Origin: an uncultured Bacteroidales bacterium
GTDB lineage: Bacteria > Bacteroidota > Bacteroidia > Bacteroidales > UBA932
Assembly: GCA_900316045.1 (NCBI GenBank)
Contig: ONBM01000015.1
Coordinates: forward strand, 1 to 64,000
Direction of reading: 5' to 3'
Length of the DNA: 64,000 nucleotides
Within the stretch, counting starts at the first letter, position 1. Each line of letters opens with the position of its first letter. The notes under the pieces are model-generated. The model worked only from the letters and a program-made list of their open reading frames with translations. It searched no databases and had not been told where the DNA came from. Shown in pieces: positions 18,926 through 27,579 of this stretch. Position numbers and translations under genes: made by a program.

Positions 18926-18976
18926 TAAGTTGCAAATTGAATCGCAGCTTTTTAGAAACTCAAAAAACATTGCCTT

Positions 18977-20860
18977 ATGAGTGAGGAAATAATCCCTGGT
19001 GCAGAAAATACTCCAGATGTGGGAAAAAATGAAGAGGTTGAAAAGGATCAATCAACATTGAATGATGTAGTTGAGAACATCAATGAATCCGTCGTTCCTG
19101 ATGCTGAAGAGGAGACTCCTCAAGAGCAGACTGTAGATCTGGGAAGCCTGACTCTGGCGGAACTGTCGGAGCGTTTCGACAAACTCTCCCAAGCCGAGGA
19201 CAGAATGAAGAGAAATAAGGAAGCAGAGGCCATTAAATCAGCTTTCTATCGTCGTCTGTCGAAGGAAAAAGCCGATGCCGGCCTTGGCTCGAAAGTAGAT
19301 GAGCCATCTTCAAGGGAAGATGTCATAGAGGAAGTCGGCCCACAGACGCAAGAGGAGAAAGAAAATCCGTTTGCGGCCATCGAAACTGCTTTCAAGGGCG
19401 TTTATGCTAATTATAAGAAGGAGCGCGCTGAATACAACCGCCAGCAAGACGAGCAGAGAGAGCAGAATTACGAGAAGAAGATGGCTGTCATCGAGGAGCT
19501 GAAGGCTCTTGTAGAGAAGCAGGAGGATGTGAATACGACATTCCCGGCGTTCCGCGAACTGCAGAACAAATGGCGGGAGATTGGTCCGGTGCCAGCTTCC
19601 AAGTACATAGACTTGAACAACAATTACCAGTTCTACGTAGAGAAATTCTACGATATGGTAAAGATAAACAGGGATCTACGAGACCTGGATTTTAAGAAAA
19701 ATCTTGAGGCGAAGACTCGTTTCTGCGAGCAGGCCGAGAAACTGGCGGAGGACGAGAATGTAGTCGAGGCATTCCATGAACTTCAGAAACTGCACGAACA
19801 GTGGAAAGAATTCGGCCCTGTGGCTAAGGAATTCCGCGAATCTATCTGGGATCGTTTCAAAGCTGCTACTTCTATCATAAATAAGAAATATCAGGCTTAT
19901 TTTGAGGGGCAGAAAGAAAAGCAAGTTGAGAATCTGGCTCAGAAAACTCAGCTCTGCGAGCTGGTAGAGGCTATAGCTGATAAAGAGGATATTAAATCCT
20001 CCAGCGAATGGAACTCTCTGACTACGCAGATAGAAGATATTCAGAAACAATGGAGAACCATTGGCTTCGCCACGAAGAAAGAGAATCAGAAAATTTACGA
20101 TCGTTTCCGCGCAGCTTGCGATAAGTTTTTCAATAGGAAGAGAGAGTATTATATGCAGTTCAAGGCCGATATGACCGAGAACGTGAATAAGAAGCTTGCT
20201 CTCATCGAGCAGGCAGAGGCATTGAAGGACAACAAGGACTGGAAGAAAACCACTCAGGACTTCATCAATCTGCAAAAGCAGTGGAAAGAAATCGGTACCG
20301 TGCCTCGCAAAAAGTCTGAGCAGCTTTGGAAGAGATTCCGCGCAGCTTGCGATGCCTTCTTCAATGAGAGAGATAAGAATGTAAGCCCGGAAAACGATTA
20401 CTACGGTAATCTCAAGGCTAAGAAAGCCATCATTGAAGAAATCAATGCTTACGAGCCTAACGAAGATGCAGACGTAAATGTTCAGGCTGCGAAAGATTTC
20501 TCTGATCGCTGGCAGTCTGTCGGTTACGTGCCTTTCAAGGAAAAAGATAGCATTCAGAAAGCGTTTGCTGACGCTATGCAGGCTAAGTTCCCAGGTTTTC
20601 AGGCAAGGCCGTCACGCGGAGGCGGGCGTGGGGATTACCGAAGGCCTATGTCCGAGAAAGAGCGTCTTGTGCAGCAATATAATAAGCTGCAGCAGGATAT
20701 CGTCACATTCGAAAATAACATTGGTTTCTTCTCCGAGTCAAAGAACTCGGCCCCGCTGATTAAACAGATGCAGGATAAGATTGAAGCATCCAAAGCTGAG
20801 TTGAGTGAGCTTGAGGCTAAGATTAGGAAAGTGGAAGAGAGCGAAGATCAGAATCAGTAA
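18977..20860 (+). CDS. DUF349-repeat cytoplasmic protein
   Basis: A 627-residue, charged, coiled-coil-rich protein without signal peptide. After an acidic N-terminal ~120 residues it shows repeated DUF349 units, each about 70-75 residues, with the pattern FxELQxxWxEIGPVPxx and LWxRFRAACDxFFxxR. I see roughly five copies (for instance LQNKWREIGPVPASKY, LHEQWKEFGPVAKEF, IQKQWRTIGFATKKE, LQKQWKEIGTVPRKK, FSDRWQSVGYVPFKE). The C-terminus is a predicted coiled coil. The function of DUF349 proteins is not firmly known. Its TAA shares a base with the ATG of yidC, so the two are coupled. Confidence 0.9.
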   Translation: MSEEIIPGAENTPDVGKNEEVEKDQSTLNDVVENINESVVPDAEEETPQEQTVDLGSLTLAELSERFDKLSQAEDRMKRNKEAEAIKSAFYRRLSKEKADAGLGSKVDEPSSREDVIEEVGPQTQEEKENPFAAIETAFKGVYANYKKERAEYNRQQDEQREQNYEKKMAVIEELKALVEKQEDVNTTFPAFRELQNKWREIGPVPASKYIDLNNNYQFYVEKFYDMVKINRDLRDLDFKKNLEAKTRFCEQAEKLAEDENVVEAFHELQKLHEQWKEFGPVAKEFRESIWDRFKAATSIINKKYQAYFEGQKEKQVENLAQKTQLCELVEAIADKEDIKSSSEWNSLTTQIEDIQKQWRTIGFATKKENQKIYDRFRAACDKFFNRKREYYMQFKADMTENVNKKLALIEQAEALKDNKDWKKTTQDFINLQKQWKEIGTVPRKKSEQLWKRFRAACDAFFNERDKNVSPENDYYGNLKAKKAIIEEINAYEPNEDADVNVQAAKDFSDRWQSVGYVPFKEKDSIQKAFADAMQAKFPGFQARPSRGGGRGDYRRPMSEKERLVQQYNKLQQDIVTFENNIGFFSESKNSAPLIKQMQDKIEASKAELSELEAKIRKVEESEDQNQ

Positions 20861-22737
20861 TGGATAAGAATTCTATTATCGGAATAATCCTCATGGGGTT
20901 GGTCCTCTTCGGGTTCACCTTCTATGAGAACAAGCAATATCAGAAAAGAGCGGCTTATCAGGCCCAGCTGGATTCGATAGCCTACGTTGAACAATTGAAG
21001 GCTGACTCGATTGCTGCTGCGAATGCGGCAGTCATTGATTCAGCCAAGACAGGCTCACCTGTTATGGACACCGTCGTTCGCCAGCGCATATTCAAGGATT
21101 CGCTTCTGGATGCTTCTCATCAGGCAGAAGGCTCCTTGTACACGTTGCAGAATGACAAGATGGAAATCGCCTTTACCACGAAAGGCGGTCAGCCGTATTC
21201 AGTAAGACTTAAAGATTACAGGAATTACGACAGCACTGACCTGTACATATTCAAGCCTGGAGAAAGCCATTTAGGCATTCAGGTCTACGCTGGCGAGAAT
21301 ATCAATACATCTGACTTCAATTTCGCCCTTGCCGAGCAGACGGACACTTCCATTGCGATGAGGCTGATGTTTGAGGGCGGAGCTTACATTGAGCAGAGGT
21401 ATTCTATAAGCCAAGGCTCCTATGTGGTTAACGACAGGCTTTCATTCATAGGGATGGACAAGGTCATTCCAAGAAATGTCACTAACATAGACATTGATTA
21501 TTTCATGACCTTGCCACGAATGGAGAAAGGCTATAAGAATGAGGTTCAATACTCGAAGCTTGACTATTATTTCAATGGCGAAAAGAAGCCGGAGGAGATG
21601 GGCAAAGGCAGGAATGCCGAAAAGAGGGTGGACAACAGAATCGGCTGGTTTGCTTTCCAGCAGCAGTTTTTCTCTGCAATCATGAGGGCCCCGGAGGAAT
21701 TCTCTTCTGCAGATTTCGACATCAATTTCTTCCCTGAGGATGACGCTGATCGAAATCTGATGACTTGCGATGCCAGGCTGAGGGCTGATTTCATTCCCGG
21801 GAACAGCGAGACGGTCATTCCGTTCGAGTTCTATTTTGGGCCTAACCATTTCAGGACTCTGAAATCGTATGACCAAAAGTATGAAAAGATAATACCTCTG
21901 GGCGGCTGGCTGGTAGGCTGGTTCACGAAATACGTGATTATCCCGCTGTTCGATTTCCTGCATAAGTTCATTAGCAACTTCGGGCTCATCATTCTGCTCA
22001 TGACCATATTCATAAAGATCGTGGTCCTTCCTTTTGCTTTCAAGTCGTATTCCTCTTCTGCCAAGATGGAAGCCATCAAGCCGGAGATTGACAAACTGAA
22101 TGAGAAATATCCTAAGCAGGAAGATGCCATGAAGAAGCAGCAGGCTCAGATGGATCTGTACAAACGGGCCGGAATAAGCCCGATGGGCGGCTGCCTCCCT
22201 ATGCTGTTGCAGTTCCCGATCCTGTGGGCCATGTTCAGGTTCTTCCCAGCTTCCATCGAGCTTCGACAGCAGAGTTTCCTATGGGCAGATGACCTTAGCG
22301 CATACGATTCCATCTTGGATTTCGGAACAAGGATACCATTGTTGGGAGACCATCTGTCGCTGTTCGCATTGCTGATGGCAGTCTCCATGTTCTTTTATTC
22401 GAAGATAACGACGAAGAGTCAGCCTGGAGGCAATGATCCGAATATGGCGGCGATGAAGTTCATGAGCGTGTGGATGATGCCGATCATGATGTTCTTCATT
22501 TGCAACAGCCTGTCGGCTGGCCTTAGCTATTATTACCTGATTTCTAATTTGATTACCATGCTTGAAACTTGGGTTATCAAGAAGTGGTTCGTGCATCCTG
22601 AGGAAATCAGGGCGAAGCTGGCTGCTACTGAAGGGAAGGCCAGGCCAAAGAGCAAATGGCAGCAGAGGCTGGAGGAGGCTCAGAAGATGCAGCGCAAGAT
22701 GCTGGAGGAGCAAGAGAAAAAGCGAGGGCGCAGATAA
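20860..22737 (+). CDS. yidC: Membrane protein insertase YidC
   Basis: A 625-residue YidC/Oxa1 insertase for inner-membrane proteins. The N-terminal anchor (IIGIILMGLVLFGFTFY) is followed by a large periplasmic beta domain to about residue 345, then the conserved five-helix core: FGLIILLMTIFIKIVVLPF, KRAGISPMGGCLPMLLQFPILWAMFRF, and LSYYYLISNLITMLETW. A basic C-terminal tail (QRKMLEEQEKKRGRR) fits ribosome contact. Length is normal for Bacteroidetes. It starts in the stop of the DUF349 gene and is followed after 5 bp by the yggS-like gene. Confidence 0.97.
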   Translation: MDKNSIIGIILMGLVLFGFTFYENKQYQKRAAYQAQLDSIAYVEQLKADSIAAANAAVIDSAKTGSPVMDTVVRQRIFKDSLLDASHQAEGSLYTLQNDKMEIAFTTKGGQPYSVRLKDYRNYDSTDLYIFKPGESHLGIQVYAGENINTSDFNFALAEQTDTSIAMRLMFEGGAYIEQRYSISQGSYVVNDRLSFIGMDKVIPRNVTNIDIDYFMTLPRMEKGYKNEVQYSKLDYYFNGEKKPEEMGKGRNAEKRVDNRIGWFAFQQQFFSAIMRAPEEFSSADFDINFFPEDDADRNLMTCDARLRADFIPGNSETVIPFEFYFGPNHFRTLKSYDQKYEKIIPLGGWLVGWFTKYVIIPLFDFLHKFISNFGLIILLMTIFIKIVVLPFAFKSYSSSAKMEAIKPEIDKLNEKYPKQEDAMKKQQAQMDLYKRAGISPMGGCLPMLLQFPILWAMFRFFPASIELRQQSFLWADDLSAYDSILDFGTRIPLLGDHLSLFALLMAVSMFFYSKITTKSQPGGNDPNMAAMKFMSVWMMPIMMFFICNSLSAGLSYYYLISNLITMLETWVIKKWFVHPEEIRAKLAATEGKARPKSKWQQRLEEAQKMQRKMLEEQEKKRGRR

Positions 22738-22742
22738 AGAAT

Positions 22743-23393
22743 ATGATAGAAGAAAATTTAAAGAATATCCTTTCGGAGCTGCCATCAGGAGTAAAACTGG
22801 TGGCAGTCTCTAAATTTCATCCTTTCGAGGCCATCCTTATGGCGTATCAGGCTGGGCAGAAAGTCTTTGGAGAGAATCGTCCGCAGGAGTTCTACAGGAA
22901 GGTCCTTCAGCTGCCACAGGACATAGAGTGGCATTTCATCGGACATCTTCAGACCAACAAGCTTAAGCTCGTCCTGCCATATGCTTCTCTGGTCGAATCC
23001 ATAGATTCTTTCGAGCTTCTGGATGCCGTCCAGCGCTGGGGCGTGGCTCATGACAAGGTGATTGACGCTCTTCTGGAATTGCACCTTGGTGCTGAGGCGA
23101 CTAAAGGCGGTTTCACTGAGACTGAGATAGAGCAGGTGCTTTCTAATACATACTCTCACGTGCGTTTCCATGGCCTGATGGGCATGGCGACCAACACCGA
23201 TGACGAGTCTGTCATTCGAGCCGATTTCAAACGCATTCAGGATTTTAAGTTGCATCTGAATGCCGAGCATCCTGAGCTGTCGGATTTCACCGAGCTCTCC
23301 ATCGGCATGTCTCACGACTGGAAGATTGCCCTGGAGTACGGCGCCACCATCGTCCGCATCGGCACAGCCATCTTCGGCCCGCGGCAGTACTAA
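22743..23393 (+). CDS. YggS/PLPBP-family pyridoxal phosphate homeostasis protein
   Basis: A 216-residue PLP-binding protein of the YggS/PROSC family, involved in vitamin B6 and amino-acid balance. Motifs include LVAVSKFHP with the PLP lysine, FGENRPQEF, WHFIGHLQTNK, LHLGAEATKGGF, GLMGMATNT, LSIGMSHDWKIALEYGATIVRIGTAIFG. An in-frame extension upstream lies inside yidC; the ATG at 22743, five bases after the yidC stop, gives the normal start (MIEENLKNIL). Its 3' end overlaps the convergent methyltransferase gene by 4 bp. Confidence 0.93.
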   Translation: MIEENLKNILSELPSGVKLVAVSKFHPFEAILMAYQAGQKVFGENRPQEFYRKVLQLPQDIEWHFIGHLQTNKLKLVLPYASLVESIDSFELLDAVQRWGVAHDKVIDALLELHLGAEATKGGFTETEIEQVLSNTYSHVRFHGLMGMATNTDDESVIRADFKRIQDFKLHLNAEHPELSDFTELSIGMSHDWKIALEYGATIVRIGTAIFGPRQY

Positions 23394-24766
23394 ATCCTAT
23401 CGCAGACTATCAGGTAGTTTCCGGCGGCGTGCTGCAATTCTATCCGGGCGCCGAAGATCATGGCATCGTCTCCGGAAGCGACGCCGAGGCGGGTGCGGAG
23501 TTCGTCGCTGGAAAGCGGGATGTTCTTGGCGGAAACCTCACTGCGAGGATATTTCTTGCCGACGGTCTTGGCAGAGGCTTTGTCGAAATGGAGCAGCTCT
23601 TTTACCATGAATATTTTGCCGAAGGGTTCGAGGGCTTTTGATTTCTCGGATATCTCGGAATCGTTCAAAGGACATGGAAAAGTGCATAAATTCGTGAATT
23701 TTCCAAGTTTGACAAGTCCGAGCCGATTGCAGAAAGCGTTCACGGCACCAGCCTTAGTTAGCGATTTCCCAGGCTCGAAAATCACTCTCATATAGGTTGA
23801 GTCTGGCAGCGTAGCCTTCGACTTGGAAATCTCTTCCTGGCTGAAATTCAACATGTTGCCATCCTCTGCGCAAACGTATTCCATCTCGCCATTCCACTCT
23901 CTGTCCATCCATATCAGCAGTTCCTTGCACTCTCCGCCATTTGACACGACATGAATCTCCCTGATCCAATTGCCGTTCCAGCCTGTATTGAAGGTCTTTT
24001 CCGAATATTCCTCATAGCAATGGTTCAAACGCTCGGTGGTCAGGCTGATGTCAGCCATGGGGGAGAGCTTCAAAAGAATGTTCCTCGAATATGAGAACAA
24101 GGCTGGCAGCAGTTTCAGCACGTCCGGCTGGCAGTCCTCTATCATATAAAATTTGTTGCCGTTAGAACCTCGCCTGGACGGGTCTAAGAATATGATGTCT
24201 GGATGCATAGTCTCGGATTGCTCCAAGCCCAAGTTGCCGGTGTCATAATGACTTGAGCGAAGAATGTCGGGTAGAGACTTGGCGGTGAGTTCGGTGCAGG
24301 ATATTCGTATATTCTCGATGCCTAGGACATTGAAGTTGTGCCTAGCCGCCTCTGCCAGGACTGGATTCATGTCATTGTACAGCACCTCGCCAGCAACTTT
24401 CGAGAAGGCTGCCGCATCTATCCCCAGCCCGCCGGTGAGGTCGGCTAGAACGGACTCCCCGCCAGGCAAGGTAGTATATTCACGGATAATCTTCTCCACC
24501 AGCTTGGCCTTGTAAGTGGCTGTTGCAGAAGAACTGCACTGCTCTGCACACAGCGCCGTCGGGTAGATTAGGTCCGTCCGTTCCCACCAATCCGGCACCT
24601 TCTTCCGTAGTTTTTTCCTCGCCTCGATTGTGTTTACTGCCACATCCTTGCTGGAAAGTTTCCCAAGCTTGATGCCCTCTGGCGCAGGCCATTTCTTCAT
24701 GGACAGCATCAGCGACGCAGTGTCCGAATCAGCATGTTCTATTATGAATTTCTCGAAATCCGTCAT
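23390..24766 (-). CDS. Class I SAM-dependent methyltransferase, THUMP-like domain type
   Basis: A 458-residue cytosolic protein. The SAM-binding motif is LADLTGGLGIDAAAFSKV with the acidic loop YNDMNP, and the catalytic-type motif is IIFLDPSRRG. The C-terminal part resembles the THUMP-like domain found with such RNA methyltransferases in Bacteroidetes. The target RNA is unknown. The start at 24766 (MTDFEKFIIEH) is favoured over an open 18-codon extension, because a TATTTTTG box sits only four bases upstream of this ATG on the minus strand, suggesting leaderless transcription. It converges with the yggS-like gene with a 4-bp overlap. Confidence 0.8.
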   Translation of the reverse strand: MTDFEKFIIEHADSDTASLMLSMKKWPAPEGIKLGKLSSKDVAVNTIEARKKLRKKVPDWWERTDLIYPTALCAEQCSSSATATYKAKLVEKIIREYTTLPGGESVLADLTGGLGIDAAAFSKVAGEVLYNDMNPVLAEAARHNFNVLGIENIRISCTELTAKSLPDILRSSHYDTGNLGLEQSETMHPDIIFLDPSRRGSNGNKFYMIEDCQPDVLKLLPALFSYSRNILLKLSPMADISLTTERLNHCYEEYSEKTFNTGWNGNWIREIHVVSNGGECKELLIWMDREWNGEMEYVCAEDGNMLNFSQEEISKSKATLPDSTYMRVIFEPGKSLTKAGAVNAFCNRLGLVKLGKFTNLCTFPCPLNDSEISEKSKALEPFGKIFMVKELLHFDKASAKTVGKKYPRSEVSAKNIPLSSDELRTRLGVASGDDAMIFGARIELQHAAGNYLIVCDRI

Positions 24767-24979
24767 GCAGCAAAAATACGAATTATTGATAAATGTCAAG
24801 CCCAAAATTAGCATCTCCATTTTATTTGGATTTTACTGGGAAACGAACTATTATTTTGTGTTATATCGTTTTATTCCTTATTTTTGAAAGGTAATCCTTC
24901 CGGGGATATAATGCTATTTAGTGGATGTTTGTTTGCAGTTTTGTTTGAACCATTATGGAGAAGGCCCTCCTTAAGAGGT

Positions 24980-24997
24980 GTTTCGCATTAGCGAAAC
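24980..24997. promoter_or_regulatory. Perfect dyad before the small gene pair
   Basis: GTTTCGC (24980-24986) and GCGAAAC (24991-24997) form a 7-bp stem with an ATTA loop. No T-run follows. It ends 24 bp before the ATG at 25022, and a TATTTTTG box lies near 24878. It may be an operator or leader hairpin. Confidence 0.5.
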
Positions 24998-25021
24998 TTG
25001 AGTTATTCTATTATTCTGGAA

Positions 25022-25309
25022 ATGAAATCAATAAATGTAAAAATCCCTAAATTGGGAATCAATGCTAATGTGAAATGCACAGCACTTGTTTACCTTCTTA
25101 TTACTTCAGTTGATGACAGTCGGGCGGAGCTCTTTTTCTCGAAAGTCGAGAATAATGCCAGAGACATGATAATTCCTCCTACTCTCTTGGCATCCGGAGC
25201 TGAAATCGATATTGATGTGGCAGGAGAAGAAGACGAGATGGATATCAAGGAGGAAACAGCATATCTAACTGAATTGGAGGGGTATCTGCAAAGTAAAGGA
25301 CTTATATGA
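25022..25309 (+). CDS. Small protein of unknown function, first of a pair
   Basis: A 95-residue soluble protein (MKSINVKIPKLGINANVK...). I do not recognise the family. The middle contains a hydrophobic strand (CTALVYLLITSV) and the second half is strongly acidic (AGEEDEMDIKEE). A TTG at 24998 is in frame but overlaps the dyad; the ATG at 25022 is preferred. The TGA overlaps the next ATG (ATGA), so both are translationally coupled. Such tight small pairs can be toxin-antitoxin or immunity modules, but nothing in the sequence proves it. Confidence 0.65.
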   Translation: MKSINVKIPKLGINANVKCTALVYLLITSVDDSRAELFFSKVENNARDMIIPPTLLASGAEIDIDVAGEEDEMDIKEETAYLTELEGYLQSKGLI

Positions 25310-25587
25310 ATATTCTGAAAGTAACTCATAATGGAAAGGCATATTATGGTGAGCTTCCGCACAGTTCGATCATAATATCAAACAAAGAAGAAGGTGAACT
25401 GCGCATCGTATTCGGGGGCACTGATGAACGTTCGCAGCAGGTAGAATGGTTGTTATCGGGTCTATCGATTGGTGACAGGCTGAAAATCCAGATTGTGGAA
25501 GACAATGGCGAAAGGTCTGAGCCCCTGGATCTTGACAGTGTGTACCTTGCCGAATACAACTCTCTGAAGAAGAAATTGGGGAAGTGA
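25306..25587 (+). CDS. Small protein of unknown function, second of a pair
   Basis: A 93-residue soluble protein (MNILKVTHNGKAYYGELPHS...), mixed beta-rich composition, ending in a basic helix (EYNSLKKKLGK). It overlaps its partner at 25022 by 4 bp. No signal peptide, membrane helix or known motif is seen. The 128 bp after it contain no gene; they hold the upstream region of the phosphoglucomutase. Confidence 0.65.
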   Translation: MNILKVTHNGKAYYGELPHSSIIISNKEEGELRIVFGGTDERSQQVEWLLSGLSIGDRLKIQIVEDNGERSEPLDLDSVYLAEYNSLKKKLGK

Positions 25588-25715
25588 TACGAAATTAACG
25601 ATGTAGTCCCTTTGACGTATTCACCGAAAAGCCGCCTCGGAGTGCGAATTCCCGCTTTCATGGCGTAATATTCCCTGAATTATGAGTATATTTATATGCT
25701 AAAAAAACAGAATCT

Positions 25716-27380
25716 ATGGCACAGGATTACATCGAAGCTGCAAACAGGTGGCTTACAGGAGATTTCGACCCGGAAACCAAAGGCAAGATCATAGAACTAA
25801 GAAATAACGATCCTGCTGGTTTCGAGGACGCTTTTTATAAAAATCTTGAATTCGGAACAGGAGGACTGCGCGGGCTGATGGGCGTAGGCACCAACAGGAT
25901 GAATAAATATACCGTCGGCATGGCGACTCAAGGTCTTGCGAACTATATTTTGAAGAAATGCGTAGGCGACGACCTTAGAGTGTGCATTTCCTACGACAGC
26001 AGAAACAATTCCAAGGAATTCGCCAAGATTGCCTCGGACGTTTTCAGCGCGAACGGACTGCACGTCTTCATATTCGACAACATTCGCCCTACGCCAGAGC
26101 TCAGCTATTCCATCCGCAAGATGGGGGCGGTCGCAGGAGTGATGGTGACGGCCTCGCACAATCCAAAGGAGTATAACGGATACAAGGTCTATTGGTCGGA
26201 CGGAGCGCAGATCGTGCCGCCTGTCGATGGGGAAATCATCGATGAAGTCTCAAAGGTGAACGACCCGTCGCTGGTGAAGTTTGAGAGGGGAGAGCATTGC
26301 GGCGAGGTTGAGCTGATGGGTAAAGAAATGGATGAGGCGTATCTTCATGACATTCTCTCGCTCACCCTCAGTCCGGAGTCTCGAGCGCGTCATTCGGACA
26401 TCAAAATCGTTTATACGCCGCTTCATGGCACTGGGGTTCGCATAGTTCCTGAGTGCCTGAAGAGGCTCGGATTCACGAATGTCTACCATGTTTACGATCA
26501 GGACATCAGCGATGGCAATTTTCCTACCGTCGTGTCTCCGAATCCGGAGGAGCCGGCGGCAATGAAGATGGCCTTGGATGTTGCCGAGGAGAAGAAAGCC
26601 GACATAGTCATGGCTACGGACCCGGACGCTGATCGCCTGGGCATAGCGGTTCGCGACAACGATGGCAACATGGTGCAGTTCAATGGCAATCAGACTGCTT
26701 CGATGCTGACATATTATATTCTGACCCGCTGGAAGGAGCTTGGCAAGCTGGATTCAACTAAATATATTGTCAAGACGATTGTCACGACCCAGCTCATTGC
26801 CGAGATCGCTGAAAGCTTCGGAGTCAGGTGTTACGATGTATTGACCGGCTTCAAATGGATAGAGGAAATCGTGCACAAAAACGAGGGCAAAGGATATTTC
26901 ATCTGCGGAGGCGAGGAAAGCTATGGTTTCAACGTGGGAGAGTTCGTTCGCGATAAGGATGCTCCTGTGGCTTGCTCGATGGTTGCGGATTGCGCCGCAT
27001 GGGCTGCAGACCAGGGGCTGACACTGTATCAGCTGATGCAGAAGATTTACAAGGAATATGGCTATCGCAAGGAGTCGATGGTCTACATCGTTCGTAAGGG
27101 GAAGTCCGGGGCTGAGGAGATAGCTGGCATGATGGACGACATGAGACAGAATCCTCCGAAGGAGATTGCTGGAATCAGGGTTTCCAAAGTCATTGATTAT
27201 GAATGTCCCGACAAGACCGGCCTGCCTAAGTCCAACGTGCTTCAGTTCTTCAATGCGGAAGGGGATGTCGTGACCGTCCGCCCATCAGGCACAGAGCCGA
27301 AAATCAAATTCTATTTTGGTGCCAAAGGGGAATCCGCCGACGCAAAGCTCAAGCAGCTAGCCGACCAGTTCGTGAAATAA
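25716..27380 (+). CDS. Phosphoglucomutase/phosphomannomutase-family phospho-sugar mutase
   Basis: A 554-residue alpha-D-phosphohexomutase that interconverts sugar 1- and 6-phosphates in the cytosol. The phosphoserine loop TASHNP is near residue 144, the metal-binding loop DPDADR near 301, the sugar loop GGEESYGF near 399 and the phosphate-binding RPSGTEPKIKFY near 522. Length and order match the bacterial phosphoglucomutase/phosphomannomutase group. Monocistronic, closed by a strong terminator. A TATATTTA box lies just upstream. Confidence 0.95.
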   Translation: MAQDYIEAANRWLTGDFDPETKGKIIELRNNDPAGFEDAFYKNLEFGTGGLRGLMGVGTNRMNKYTVGMATQGLANYILKKCVGDDLRVCISYDSRNNSKEFAKIASDVFSANGLHVFIFDNIRPTPELSYSIRKMGAVAGVMVTASHNPKEYNGYKVYWSDGAQIVPPVDGEIIDEVSKVNDPSLVKFERGEHCGEVELMGKEMDEAYLHDILSLTLSPESRARHSDIKIVYTPLHGTGVRIVPECLKRLGFTNVYHVYDQDISDGNFPTVVSPNPEEPAAMKMALDVAEEKKADIVMATDPDADRLGIAVRDNDGNMVQFNGNQTASMLTYYILTRWKELGKLDSTKYIVKTIVTTQLIAEIAESFGVRCYDVLTGFKWIEEIVHKNEGKGYFICGGEESYGFNVGEFVRDKDAPVACSMVADCAAWAADQGLTLYQLMQKIYKEYGYRKESMVYIVRKGKSGAEEIAGMMDDMRQNPPKEIAGIRVSKVIDYECPDKTGLPKSNVLQFFNAEGDVVTVRPSGTEPKIKFYFGAKGESADAKLKQLADQFVK

Positions 27381-27410
27381 AAAAAGCCGGTCATTCGACC
27401 GGCCTTTTTT
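27381..27410 (+). terminator. Terminator of the phosphoglucomutase gene
   Basis: GCCGGTC (27386-27392), loop ATTC, GACCGGC (27397-27403), with an A-run before and a T-run after. The symmetry would also allow termination of the tRNA-Thr transcript from the other side. Confidence 0.9.
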
Positions 27411-27418
27411 ATGGCTTG

Positions 27419-27491
27419 AGCCACTCATCAGATTCGAACTGACGACCTGCGCGTTACGAATGCGCTGCTCTACCGACTGAGCTAAAGTGGC
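27419..27491 (-). tRNA. tRNA-Thr (anticodon CGT)
   Basis: On the minus strand a 73-nt cloverleaf starts GCCACTTTAGCTCAG and includes GGTAGAGCA in the D arm, the anticodon loop TTCGTAA, and the T arm with GTTCGAATC. The acceptor stem pairs GCCACTT with GAGTGGC. No CCA is encoded, as is common in Bacteroidetes. Confidence 0.93.
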
Positions 27492-27579
27492 TTTTGAACA
27501 TTTCTCTGGTAAATGAGCATGCAAATATAATCAATTTTCTTTAGTTAAGGCTATATTTGCAAACGAAAAATTTATTAAT

